Shown here piece after piece: positions 56,286 to 64,000 of a DNA stretch of 64,000 bases. The notes below the pieces were generated by a model. The model made no database searches and was not told the origin of the DNA. It saw only the letters and a list, made by a program, of their open reading frames with translations. Source of the stretch: DATATV01 sp035551355 (GTDB lineage: Bacteria > Actinomycetota > Actinomycetes > Mycobacteriales > Pseudonocardiaceae); assembly GCA_035551355.1 (NCBI GenBank), contig DASZNF010000100.1:1-64000 (forward strand), written 5' to 3'. Each line of letters begins with the position of its first letter. Position 1 is the stretch's first letter. The position numbers and the translations under genes were made by a program.

Positions 56286-56813
56286 TCACAGCAACGGACC
56301 CGGACCGTAGGTCAGCGGCAGCGGCGCGGCGCCGCGTTCGGCGGCCAGCACCGGTTCCCGGTCGGCCAGCGACGCGGGCACGATCACCACCGGGCAGGCC
56401 GCGTGCCGCACACAGGACTGCGCGATGGTGCCCAGCGCCACCTCGAACAGCCTGCCGTGGCCGTGACTGCCCAGCACCAGCAGTTGCGCCTGCCGGCTGG
56501 CCACGGCCAGCACCTCGGTCGTGGCCCCCTGCACGACGTCCGCGGTCAGCCGCGGATCGTCCTGTTCGTCGAGCACCTCGCGGATGGCGTTGTCCAGGCG
56601 GCGTAAGTATTCCGGGGCCGGATCTGTTCTGGCCCGCGCGCCGGCACCGACGACGGTGGGCCGGCCCGCCGCGACGATCGGCTCGGTGTGCCAGACCAGC
56701 ACCGCGCGCACCGCGCAGTCCCGCCGGTCGGCCTCGGCCAGCGCCCAGCGCAGCGCCTCCCGGCTGTACCGGCTGCCGTCCACCCCCACCAGGATCGGCC
56801 TGTCCTCGACCAT
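56286..56813 (-). CDS. universal stress protein, single domain
   Basis: A 175-residue USP. The domain begins ILVGVDGSRYSREALRWALAEADRRD and ends LVLGSHGHGRLFEVALGTIAQSCVRHAACPVVIV, carrying the GxxG-x9-S/T ATP-binding pattern with a T/A replacement. A 30-residue C-terminal tail follows. AAGGAGG precedes ATG 56813. It is between the CBS gene and the two-domain USP in the same operon. Confidence 0.9.
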   Translation of the reverse strand: MVEDRPILVGVDGSRYSREALRWALAEADRRDCAVRAVLVWHTEPIVAAGRPTVVGAGARARTDPAPEYLRRLDNAIREVLDEQDDPRLTADVVQGATTEVLAVASRQAQLLVLGSHGHGRLFEVALGTIAQSCVRHAACPVVIVPASLADREPVLAAERGAAPLPLTYGPGPLL

Positions 56814-56840
56814 GCCGTGCCTCCTTGGCCCCTCGGCGAC

Positions 56841-57338
56841 CTACTCGGTCGCACCCCCCGTTGTGCTCGACACCCGCTGCGCCTGCTCCGCGTGCGGGCT
56901 GCTGAGCCGGAATTCCTCGTCCCCATTGGCGAATCCGCGCATCAGATCCTGCCGCGCCACCACGCCGACCAGCTTGTCCTCCTCCAGCACGAACAACCGG
57001 CGCACGTCCGCCTTGGCCAGTTGCCGGGCCGCGCTGGGCAGGTACGCGGTCGGGTGCACGGTGCGCTCCGGCGCGGACATCAACTCGGCCGCCGTCGCCC
57101 CCGCGGCGCCGGCCGGGGACGCGGCGGGCCTGGCCTCGGCCCCGTCCCCGGCGGCGTCCTCCCCGCGGGGTAAGTCCGCCTCGGACACCACTCCCAGCAA
57201 CACGCCTTGCTCGTCCACCACCGGCACCGCGCTGATCTCGTGGCCATCGACCAGATCGACGATGTCCGCGAACGGTGTCCCCGGGCTGACTGTCACCAGT
57301 TCTCGGGTCATCACATCGGCGACGATCGGCTTGCGCAT
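56841..57338 (-). CDS. CBS-domain pair protein
   Basis: A 165-residue protein with two CBS motifs: VADVMTRELVTVSPGTPFADIVDLVDGHEISAVPVVDEQGVLLGVVSEADL and AAELMSAPERTVHPTAYLPSAARQLAKADVRRLFVLEEDKLVGVVARQDLM. An Ala/Gly/Glu-rich linker separates them. CBS pairs bind adenine nucleotides or SAM and act as energy sensors. ATG 57338 has AGGAGG seven bases upstream and begins a typical CBS start. It is the first gene of the CBS-USP-USP-xfp operon. In M. tuberculosis hypoxic response protein 1, a DosR target, is a CBS pair of similar size. Confidence 0.88.
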   Translation of the reverse strand: MRKPIVADVMTRELVTVSPGTPFADIVDLVDGHEISAVPVVDEQGVLLGVVSEADLPRGEDAAGDGAEARPAASPAGAAGATAAELMSAPERTVHPTAYLPSAARQLAKADVRRLFVLEEDKLVGVVARQDLMRGFANGDEEFRLSSPHAEQAQRVSSTTGGATE

Positions 57339-57448
57339 CAGTCCTCCTGGGCGGCGCCGGACGGCCCGGCAGAAACGAGCGGTCCCGGTTTGCCCTAAGT
57401 CCACAACATCGCGCAGGTCGACCGCAGAGTGCGAAGACCCCTGATCGC

Positions 57449-57462
57449 GGGAACAAGGTCCT
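57449..57462. promoter_or_regulatory. DosR-box-like site upstream of the CBS-USP-USP-xfp operon
   Basis: Read on the - strand, AGGACCTTGTTCCC matches GGGACTWWAGTCCC at 10 of 14 positions. It lies 111-124 bp before the CBS start. It is in the promoter region of the stress operon. Confidence 0.5.
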
Positions 57463-57542
57463 CAGCCGGTTTACTCCGCATGTCCGCATCGATCGGGGCG
57501 TCGCCGCGGGCGTCGTACCTGGGCGTAAACCGTTGTCGCAGG

Positions 57543-58466
57543 TCAGGATCGAGGCGCCGGGCGGGGCCGCAGCCGCACGGTGGGCAGGGCGGGCGCGGGC
57601 AGCGCGGCGCCCGCCTCGGCGGCCACCGCGGCGAACCGGGCCGAAGGTCCTTCGGCCCGCGCGGCTTCCCAGTCCTTTCGCGCGGCCACTATCTCGGAAT
57701 GGTCACGGGCCACGAAGTTCCACCACATCAACACCGGCTCGGTGAACGGCTGCCCGCCGATCAGCAGCGCCCGGGTGGTGCTCTCGGCATCGATCACGAG
57801 CTCGCGCCGGCCCGGCGGCAGACAACGCAGGGCGCCAACCGGCACCGGCGCGCCGTCCACGCACACCGGTTGCGCCGCGGCCAGCACCGCGTGCTCGAAC
57901 TCCGGCTCCAGCGGAATCCGCACCGGTTTGCCCGCGGACACCATGATTTCCGCGCCCAGCAAAGGAGAATGCGTTCGCGCGGGGGACACGCCACCGGCCA
58001 GCTGTCCGATGAGGACGGTGATCGACTCGTCGCCGGGCAGGGTCGCGTGGTGCTCGAATCGGGGCTGGATGTCCCGCGCCGCATCGGGCAGCGCGATCCA
58101 CAGCTGCACGCCGTGCAGCCGCGCCGAGTGGCCGGACGGCGAGTGCTCGGCGTGCGCGATGCCGCGTCCGGCGGTCATCAGGTTGAGCTGGCCGGGCCGG
58201 ATCAGCTGATCGTTGCCCAGGCCGTCGCGGTGCCGGACCTCGCCGTCCAGCAACCAGGTCACCGTCTGCAGCCCGATGTGCGGGTGCGGCGGCACGGCCA
58301 TGCCGACCCGGCCGGTGATGTCGTCCGGACCGTAGGAGTCGGCGAAGCACCAGGCGCCGACCGTGGAGCGGGCCCGGCTGGGCAGGGTGCGGCGCACCAG
58401 CATGGCCCGCGGGCCGCCCAGCGGCACCTCCCGTGGTTCCAGCATTTGCCCGTCCAGCTTGTCCAT
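57543..58466 (-). CDS. pirin family protein
   Basis: A 307-residue bicupin. The N-terminal cupin has the iron-site pattern PPHPHIGLQTVTWLLDGEVRHRDGLGNDQLIRPGQLNLMTAGRGIAHAEHSP, with the HxH, H and E of pirin. The C-terminal cupin has LRCLPPGRRELVIDAES and GGQPFTEPVLMWWNFVARDHSEI. Pirins act as quercetinases or redox-sensing regulators. ATG 58466 has AGAGGCGG upstream. It is divergent from the LLM monooxygenase. Confidence 0.92.
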   Translation of the reverse strand: MDKLDGQMLEPREVPLGGPRAMLVRRTLPSRARSTVGAWCFADSYGPDDITGRVGMAVPPHPHIGLQTVTWLLDGEVRHRDGLGNDQLIRPGQLNLMTAGRGIAHAEHSPSGHSARLHGVQLWIALPDAARDIQPRFEHHATLPGDESITVLIGQLAGGVSPARTHSPLLGAEIMVSAGKPVRIPLEPEFEHAVLAAAQPVCVDGAPVPVGALRCLPPGRRELVIDAESTTRALLIGGQPFTEPVLMWWNFVARDHSEIVAARKDWEAARAEGPSARFAAVAAEAGAALPAPALPTVRLRPRPAPRS

Positions 58467-58608
58467 GTCCACCGCCTCTTTGTCGACAACCGGACGATAA
58501 CCGGCTCCGGTGTGTCCGGCCCCACGACGCGGTCGGGGAACACTGGAGCCGGGCGTCCTGTTGGACAGGGTAATTGACACTGCAACTACTTCACAGGGGT
58601 GAGAGGAC

Positions 58609-59700
58609 ATGCAGTTCGGAATCTTCACCGTCGGCGATGTGACGGCGGACCCCACCACCGGGCGCACGCCGAGCGAGCACGAGCGGATCGCCTCGATGGT
58701 GGCCATCGCGCGCAAGGCCGAAGAGGTCGGCCTGGACGTGTTCGCCACCGGGGAGCACCACAATCCGCCGTTCGTGCCGTCCTCGCCGACCACCATGCTC
58801 GGCTACATCGCGGCCCAGACGCAACGGCTGATCCTGTCCACCTCGACCACGCTGATCACCACCAACGACCCGGTGAAGATCGCCGAGGACTTCGCCATGT
58901 TGCAGCACCTGTCCGGCGGCCGGGTCGACCTGATGATGGGCCGGGGCAACACCGCGCCGGTGTACCCGTGGTTCGGGCAGGACATCCGGCAGGGTATTCC
59001 GCTGGCCATCGAGAACTACGCGCTGCTGCACAAGTTGTGGCGGGAGGACGTGGTCGACTGGGAGGGCCGGTTCCGCACTCCGTTGCAGGGCTTCACCTCC
59101 ACCCCGCGCCCGCTGGACGGGGTGCCGCCGTTCGTGTGGCACGGCTCGATCCGCAGCCCGGAGATCGCCGAACAGGCCGCGTACTACGGCGACGGCTTCT
59201 TCGCCAACCACATCTTCTGGCCCACCGGGCACTTCCAGCAGCTGATCGAGCTGTACCGCAGCCGGTTCGAGCACTACGGGCACGGCTCGGCCGACCAGGC
59301 CATCGTCGGCCTTGGCGGGCAGGTGTTCATGCGCCGCAACTCCCAGGACGCGATCCGCGAGTTCCGGCCCTACTTCGACAACGCGCCGGTGTACGGGCAC
59401 GGGCCCTCGCTGGAGGACTTCATGGCCGGCACGCCGCTGACCGTGGGCAGCCCGCAGCAGGTCATCGACCGCACCCTGACCTTCCGCGAGCACTTCGGGG
59501 ACTACCAGCGCCAACTGTTCCTGATGGATCACGCCGGGCTGCCGAGCAAGACCGTGCTGGAGCAGCTGGATCTGCTGGGCGAGGAAGTGGTTCCGGTGCT
59601 GCGCAAGGAACTGGACGCCAAGCGCCCCGCGCACGTGCCGGACGCGCCCACCCACTCCTCCCTGCTGGCCGCGGCCCGCACGCCCCAGCCGCAGACCTGA
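58609..59700 (+). CDS. LLM-class flavin-dependent oxidoreductase
   Basis: A 363-residue luciferase-like protein. The N-terminus MQFGIFTVGDVTADPTTGRTPSEHERI and AEEVGLDVFATGEHHNPPFVPSSPTTMLGYIAAQT are typical of the family, together with LMMGRGNTAPVYPWFG. It uses reduced flavin to oxidise an unidentified substrate. GAGAGG lies eight bases before ATG 58609. The stop is 6 bp from the convergent GH3 gene. Its divergence from pirin suggests a shared promoter region. Confidence 0.9.
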   Translation: MQFGIFTVGDVTADPTTGRTPSEHERIASMVAIARKAEEVGLDVFATGEHHNPPFVPSSPTTMLGYIAAQTQRLILSTSTTLITTNDPVKIAEDFAMLQHLSGGRVDLMMGRGNTAPVYPWFGQDIRQGIPLAIENYALLHKLWREDVVDWEGRFRTPLQGFTSTPRPLDGVPPFVWHGSIRSPEIAEQAAYYGDGFFANHIFWPTGHFQQLIELYRSRFEHYGHGSADQAIVGLGGQVFMRRNSQDAIREFRPYFDNAPVYGHGPSLEDFMAGTPLTVGSPQQVIDRTLTFREHFGDYQRQLFLMDHAGLPSKTVLEQLDLLGEEVVPVLRKELDAKRPAHVPDAPTHSSLLAAARTPQPQT

Positions 59701-59706
59701 CCGGAG

Positions 59707-62034
59707 TCACTCGGCCAGCATCCGCACCTCGGGTTCGAGCGTGCGGGTGCGGCCCAGTTCCCGGCGCGGTCCGGTCATGGTCAGCCGCACGGTGTCCCGG
59801 ATGTCCACACTGGACGATCCGATCCACAGTTCCACCGCGCCCGGGTCGACCTGCCGGCGGCCGCCGCGGCCGGTGTAGCCGGTCAGGTCGGCCGAGAGCT
59901 CGATGAGCACGGTGACCGACTGCCCGGGCGCCAGATCCACCCGGGGCGCGGCGATCAGCTGTTGCTCCGGGCGGACCACCTCGGCCACCGGATCGTGCAG
60001 ATACACCTGCACCACCTCGGACACGCCGATCTCGTCGGCGTTGCGCAGTTTCACCGCGACCAGGCAGCTGCCGTCGGTGGGCCAGCACGAATCCGAGCGC
60101 AGTTCGACCCCATCCCAGGTGGCCTGCGCGTAGCCAAGGCCGTGGCCGAAACCGAACAGCGGAGTCGGGTCGACGGTGCTGCTCTGCCCCCGCCGGGCCA
60201 GCGGCGCAGCCAGGTACGTGCTCGGCTGATTGGCTTCCCCGCCAGGAAAACTGATCGGCAACCGCCCGCTCGGATTCACCCGGCCGGACAGCACATCGGC
60301 CAGCGCCGGCCCGCCCTCCTCGCCGGGAAAGAACCCGCACACCACCGCCGCCAGCCGGTGCAGTTGCCGGGACAGCTCGTAAGGACGCCCCACCAGCAGC
60401 ACCAGCACCACCGGGATTCCGGTGTCCAGCAAGGCATCCAGCAGTTCCTCCTGCCGGCCGGGCAACCGCAGATCACGCGCGTCCGAGCCCTCGCCCGAGG
60501 TGCCGAGGCCGAACAACCCGGTGCTGTCGCCGAGCACCGCGACACACACCTCCGCCGCGGCGGCCGCGGCCACCGCCGCCGAAATGTCCGCATCCGTTCC
60601 GCCCAGCACCGGGCAACCCGGCGCGTGGGAAATCCCGTATCCGGCCGGATCGGCGCGCAGCGCGTCCAGCACGGTGGGGATGCCGACGCCCAGCGGCACC
60701 TCGGGATGGTGCACGCCGACGTGCATCGGGAACGAGTAGCAGCCCAGCATCGCGTCCGGATCGTCGGCCCGCGGCCCGACCACCGCGACCCGCGCTCCCG
60801 GGGCCAGTGGCAGCGCGTTCTCGTTGTGCAGCAACACGATCGAGCGTCGGGCCAGTTCCCCGGCCAGGGCCCGGGACTCCGGATCGTCCAGCTCGATCCG
60901 GCTCGTGGCCGGCGGTTCCGGCGTCCAGTCCGCGTCCAGCAGGCCCAGTTCGCACTTCTGCAGCAGCACCCGGCGGGCCGCGCGATCCACCAGTTCCTCT
61001 TGCACCGCACCGGATTCGAGTGCGGCCAGCAGTGGTTCGCCGTAGCAGTCGACCGTGGGCAGTTCCACGTCGATGCCCGCGGCCAGCGCCTGCCCGGCCG
61101 CCTCGCCCGAATCCGCGGCCACCTGGTGCAGGCTCCGCAGGAAGGCGACCGCGAAATAGTCGGACACCACGGTTCCGGTGAAACCGCAGGTGTCCCGCAG
61201 CAACTCGGTGAGCACGGCTGGATCCGCCGCCACCGGAATCCCGTCGAGGTCGGGATAGGCGTTCATCACCGAGCGCGCTCCCGCGCGCAGCGCCATCTCG
61301 AACGGCGGCAGCAACACATCGGCCAGTTCCCGGCGGCCGATGGACACCGGCGCCAGATTCCGCCCGGCCCGGGAGGCCGAGTAACCGACGAAATGCTTGA
61401 GCGTGGCCACCACGCCCGCCGACTGGACCCCGGACACGTAGGCCGCGCCGATGACGCCGACCAGGTACGGGTCCTCGCCGATGGTCTCCTCGGTACGGCC
61501 CCAGCGGGCATCGCGCACCACGTCCAGCACCGGCGCGAGTCCTTGGTGCACCCCGAGTCCGCGCATGGTCGCGCCGATCCGGGCGCCCATCCGGGCCACC
61601 AGTTCCGGGTCGAAACTGGCGCCCCAGCACAGTGGCGCCGGATAACAGGTGGCCTGCCAGGCGGCCAGCCCGGTGAGGCATTCCTCGTGCACCATGGCCG
61701 GAATGCCGAACCGGCCCGCGGCCACGATCTGCCGCTGACTGCGGGCCAGCGTGCGCGCGCCGATCTCCGGATCGATCGGCTTGGTGCCGAACGGCCGGGT
61801 GAGCTGGCCGATGCCGTGCCCGATCAGGCCGTCCCAGTCGGCCGGCGCGGCGGCCTGTTCGTGTTGGTGCGGCGCCATTTCGCCGTCGGCCTCGTCGATG
61901 CCAACCCAGACTCCGTACAGTTGCGCGACCTTCTCCCGCAGGGTCATCCGGGCCAGCAGGTCGGCCACCCGCTGGGCCGGAGTCGCCGTCTCGTCCCGCC
62001 AGAGCGGCGCGTGCTCGCTGCTTTCCGGTGTCAC
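59707..62034 (-). CDS. GH3 family beta-glucosidase / beta-xylosidase
   Basis: A 775-residue intracellular GH3 enzyme. The N-terminal barrel has GRTEETIGEDPYLVGVIGAAYVSGVQ, ATLKHFVGYS and the nucleophile Asp292 in GTVVSDYFAVAFL. The alpha/beta sandwich follows (SIVLLHNENALPLAPGARVAVVGPRADD), then a C-terminal fibronectin type III-like domain (FGHGLGYAQ ... VVQVYLHDPV). Absence of a signal peptide suggests hydrolysis of imported oligosaccharides. GTG 62034 is 31 bp after the lacI-type gene, so both form one operon next to a divergent sugar ABC transporter. Confidence 0.92.
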   Translation of the reverse strand: MTPESSEHAPLWRDETATPAQRVADLLARMTLREKVAQLYGVWVGIDEADGEMAPHQHEQAAAPADWDGLIGHGIGQLTRPFGTKPIDPEIGARTLARSQRQIVAAGRFGIPAMVHEECLTGLAAWQATCYPAPLCWGASFDPELVARMGARIGATMRGLGVHQGLAPVLDVVRDARWGRTEETIGEDPYLVGVIGAAYVSGVQSAGVVATLKHFVGYSASRAGRNLAPVSIGRRELADVLLPPFEMALRAGARSVMNAYPDLDGIPVAADPAVLTELLRDTCGFTGTVVSDYFAVAFLRSLHQVAADSGEAAGQALAAGIDVELPTVDCYGEPLLAALESGAVQEELVDRAARRVLLQKCELGLLDADWTPEPPATSRIELDDPESRALAGELARRSIVLLHNENALPLAPGARVAVVGPRADDPDAMLGCYSFPMHVGVHHPEVPLGVGIPTVLDALRADPAGYGISHAPGCPVLGGTDADISAAVAAAAAAEVCVAVLGDSTGLFGLGTSGEGSDARDLRLPGRQEELLDALLDTGIPVVLVLLVGRPYELSRQLHRLAAVVCGFFPGEEGGPALADVLSGRVNPSGRLPISFPGGEANQPSTYLAAPLARRGQSSTVDPTPLFGFGHGLGYAQATWDGVELRSDSCWPTDGSCLVAVKLRNADEIGVSEVVQVYLHDPVAEVVRPEQQLIAAPRVDLAPGQSVTVLIELSADLTGYTGRGGRRQVDPGAVELWIGSSSVDIRDTVRLTMTGPRRELGRTRTLEPEVRMLAE

Positions 62035-62065
62035 CTGGGCCCGCCTGTCCTTGTCCGTTGGGGAT

Positions 62066-63070
62066 TCAGAGCGACCGAGTCGAACCGCGCACCACGAGTT
62101 CCGTGGCCAGGGTGAGATGGGTGGTGTCGGTCTGCTCGCCGCGGATGAGCTGGACGAGCAGTTCGATGGCCCGCTGGCCCATGGTGCGGATGGGCTGGTT
62201 CACCGTGGTCAGCGGCGGGGAGTTCAACGCCGACTCCGGGATGTTGTCGAAGCCGACCACGGACAGGTCCTCCGGCACCCGCAGCCCCATCTCCCCGGCC
62301 ACCTCGACCACCGCGATGGCCGAGATGTCGTTGGCGGCGAAGATCGCGGTCGGCGGTTCGGGCAGGGAAAGCAGGTCCCGGGCGGATTTCGCGGACATCG
62401 CGGCGTCGTAGGCGCCCAGCCGGATCAGTGTCTCGTCGGCCATCACGCCCGCGTCGGACAGGGCCGCGCGGTAACCGCGTTCGCGCAGTTGCGCGGACTG
62501 CAGATCGGTCCGGCCGGTGAGCATCCCGATCCGGCGATGGCCCAGTTCCAGCAGGTGTTCGGTGGCCAGCTGGGCGCCGCGCAGGTTGTCCGAGTCGATG
62601 GTGGGCAGGTCCGACGGCCCGGTGTGCGGATCGACCGCGACCACCGGCGCGCCGTAGTTCACGTCCACCACGGTCGGCGTGACCAGCACCGCGCCGTCCA
62701 CCAAGGTGCCGGACAACCGGGACAGATAACGGCGCTCCCACCCGACGTGGTCATCGGTGCGCCCGCCCGCGGAGTAGACGACGAGTTCGAAACCGGTGCC
62801 CCGGATGGCATCCGCGGTGCCCTTGAGCAGTTCGGTGCTGAACGGCTCCAGATCGGCCACCAGAATCCCGATCACGTTGGTCTGGTGATTGCGCAGACTC
62901 TGCGCGACCAGGCTGGCTTCGTAGCCCAGTTCCTCGATCACCGCGGTGACTCGGGCGAAGGTTTCCGCGGACACGCCGTAGCGCTGGTTGATCACTTTGG
63001 ACACCGTCGCCACCGACACGCCCGCGCGGGCGGCGACGTCGCGGATGGTCACTCGGGAACGGGGCTGCAC
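62066..63070 (-). CDS. LacI-family transcriptional regulator
   Basis: A 334-residue LacI/GalR protein. The HTH is VTIRDVAARAGVSVATVSKVINQRYGVSAETFARVTAVIEELGYEASLVAQSLR, and the effector domain includes IFAANDISAIAVVEVAGEMGLRVPEDLSVVGFDNIPESALNSPPLTTVNQP. GTG 63070 is chosen; an earlier start at 63115 would place the operator-like palindrome inside the coding sequence. It is cotranscribed with the GH3 gene and divergent from the sugar-binding lipoprotein gene. It is likely the repressor of both. Confidence 0.9.
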   Translation of the reverse strand: MQPRSRVTIRDVAARAGVSVATVSKVINQRYGVSAETFARVTAVIEELGYEASLVAQSLRNHQTNVIGILVADLEPFSTELLKGTADAIRGTGFELVVYSAGGRTDDHVGWERRYLSRLSGTLVDGAVLVTPTVVDVNYGAPVVAVDPHTGPSDLPTIDSDNLRGAQLATEHLLELGHRRIGMLTGRTDLQSAQLRERGYRAALSDAGVMADETLIRLGAYDAAMSAKSARDLLSLPEPPTAIFAANDISAIAVVEVAGEMGLRVPEDLSVVGFDNIPESALNSPPLTTVNQPIRTMGQRAIELLVQLIRGEQTDTTHLTLATELVVRGSTRSL

Positions 63071-63093
63071 CCGGCCAGAGTAGCTTTGTAAAA

Positions 63094-63107
63094 CGTTATC
63101 GACAACG
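63094..63107. promoter_or_regulatory. LacI-type operator between regulator and ABC transporter genes
   Basis: CGTTATCGACAACG is palindromic with central CG and one mismatch pair (A5/C10). Flanking AAA and ATT extend the symmetry. It is 24 bp before the regulator start and 97 bp before the transporter start. Confidence 0.75.
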
Positions 63108-63203
63108 ATTGACACGATCTCGGACCAGGCGCAAACTCAACCCCCACCTGGGCTCGCCTCGCCCGGTCCGCACTCGGCCGATGTCGTCAGGAGTGGAACC
63201 GAC

Positions 63204-64000
63204 ATGCGCAGAATTCCCCAGCCCCGTGTCCTGGCCCTGGCGGTGCTGGCGACACTGACCATGATCGCCTCGGCCGCCTGCGGCGGTGGCGGCAGCGCGA
63301 ATCCGAACGGCCCGGCCACCATGACCTGGTGGCACAACGGCACCACCGATCCGCTCAAGAGCGTGTGGCAACAGGTGGCCGACGCCTACCACACGGCGCA
63401 CCCGAACGTGACCATCACGCCCGACCCGATCCAGAACGAGCAGTTCACCACCAAGGTGCCGCTGGCCTTGCAGGGCAACAATCCCCCCGACATCTACCAG
63501 CAGTGGGGCGCAGGCCAGGAGGCCAGCCAGATCGCCTCGGGCAAGGTCGCCGACCTCACCTCGGCGGTGTCGAGCTGGGTCGGCGAACTGGGCAACGCGG
63601 CCGCGGGCTGGCAGGTGGGCGGCAAACAGTACGGCGTGCCCTACGACCTGCACGCGGTCGGCTTCTGGTACCGCAAGGATCTGTTCGCCCGCGCGGGCAT
63701 CAGCTCGCCGCCGTCCACAATGGATGAACTGAACGCGGATGTGGTCAAGCTCAAGGCCGCGGGCATCGCGCCGATCGCGATCGGCAGCAAGGACCGTTGG
63801 CCGGACGCGTTCTACTGGGACTACTTCGCGGTCCGGGAATGCTCCACCGCGGTGCTCAAACAGTCCGTGGCCACCATGAAACTCACCGACCCGTGCTGGC
63901 TCAGGGCCGGCACCGATGTGCAGAGCTTCCTGGCCACGCAACCGTTCCAGACCGGTTTCCTGGGCACCCCCGCCCAGCAGGGCGCGGGCAGCTCGGCCGG
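63204..64000 (+). CDS. ABC sugar transporter, extracellular solute-binding lipoprotein (3' truncated by window edge)
   Basis: The first 265 residues of a family 1 extracellular solute-binding protein are visible and remain open at the right edge. The signal peptide ends in the lipobox SAAC. The mature part begins ATMTWWHNGTTDPLKSVWQQVADAYHTAHPNVTI, followed by IQNEQFTTKVPLALQGNNPPDIYQQWG and GVPYDLHAVGFWYRKDLFARAGI, all typical of oligosaccharide binders. AGGAGTGG lies ahead of ATG 63204. Permease genes probably follow beyond the window. The neighbouring GH3 gene suggests uptake of a beta-glycoside. Confidence 0.92.
   Translation, partial: MRRIPQPRVLALAVLATLTMIASAACGGGGSANPNGPATMTWWHNGTTDPLKSVWQQVADAYHTAHPNVTITPDPIQNEQFTTKVPLALQGNNPPDIYQQWGAGQEASQIASGKVADLTSAVSSWVGELGNAAAGWQVGGKQYGVPYDLHAVGFWYRKDLFARAGISSPPSTMDELNADVVKLKAAGIAPIAIGSKDRWPDAFYWDYFAVRECSTAVLKQSVATMKLTDPCWLRAGTDVQSFLATQPFQTGFLGTPAQQGAGSSA

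Noticed and set aside
52936..57489. A 1517-residue - strand frame running through phosphoketolase and beyond
   Set aside because: Only the part from 55293 down is phosphoketolase. The upstream part is the wrong frame of two USP and one CBS genes.
1..64000. tRNA or rRNA genes
   Set aside because: No cloverleaf with a GTTCRANNC T-arm at proper spacing, and no rRNA-like sequence, was recognised on reading. A covariance search would be more decisive.

Overview
The window is a very GC-rich chromosomal segment from an actinobacterium, most likely of the order Pseudonocardiales. The evidence is strong G/C bias at third codon positions, frequent GTG starts, GGAGG-type ribosome sites, and actinobacterial families such as DUF397, Scr1-type XRE regulators, DUF574 methyltransferases, HelD and DevR. 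No tRNA, rRNA, insertion sequence, prophage or CRISPR array was recognised. Both edges cut a gene: a sigma factor at the left and a sugar-binding lipoprotein at the right.

1-9.7 kb: sigma factor end, nitroreductase, a three-gene YbjQ-type operon, an MFS transporter, cspA, a SecD-P1-like lipoprotein, and two acyl-CoA dehydrogenases behind a large palindrome. A short-chain-type cis-prenyltransferase and a tiny Cys-rich protein follow. 9.7-18 kb: an alpha/beta hydrolase whose stop codon lies inside a manganese (yybP-ykoY) riboswitch that leads a TMEM165/GDT1 Mn exporter, then RecD2, a GT39 membrane glycosyltransferase and a terpene synthase.

17-28.6 kb: a CebR-like LacI regulator, a Uma2-fold protein and a secreted GH16 glucanase with a perfect CebR-type operator. 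Next come an FGGY kinase, a MarR/M20 amidohydrolase pair, a GNAT gene with a decayed tandem paralogue, three cobalamin genes (cbiD, cobK, cobH) and a DEAD-box helicase with an SD-sequestering leader hairpin. 28.6-33 kb: an MFS exporter and a translationally coupled vanA / small protein / vanB / iclR operon.

33-36 kb: a DUF397 / Scr1-type XRE / DUF574 methyltransferase module with a repeated AT-rich motif (GGATTAATC) at its boundaries. 36-48.7 kb: a MarR/amidohydrolase pair, UDP-glucose dehydrogenase, two GT4 glycosyltransferases, an acyl desaturase, an SGNH hydrolase, a MaoC protein, a 20-bp tandem repeat between convergent genes, HelD, an arginase-like protein missing a metal ligand, and a DUF3761 lipoprotein.

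48.7-64 kb: a pentonate-type IlvD/Edd dehydratase, then a compact locus resembling the mycobacterial DosR dormancy regulon: an Acg-type nitroreductase, a close DevR/DosR homologue, phosphoketolase, two universal stress proteins and a CBS protein, with three sequences resembling DosR boxes in the three promoter regions. The window ends with pirin, an LLM flavin monooxygenase, a GH3 glucosidase with its LacI regulator, and the start of a divergent sugar ABC transporter, separated by a LacI-type operator.

A recurring oddity is short (16-27 bp) direct duplications at gene ends and in leaders, seen at five places.
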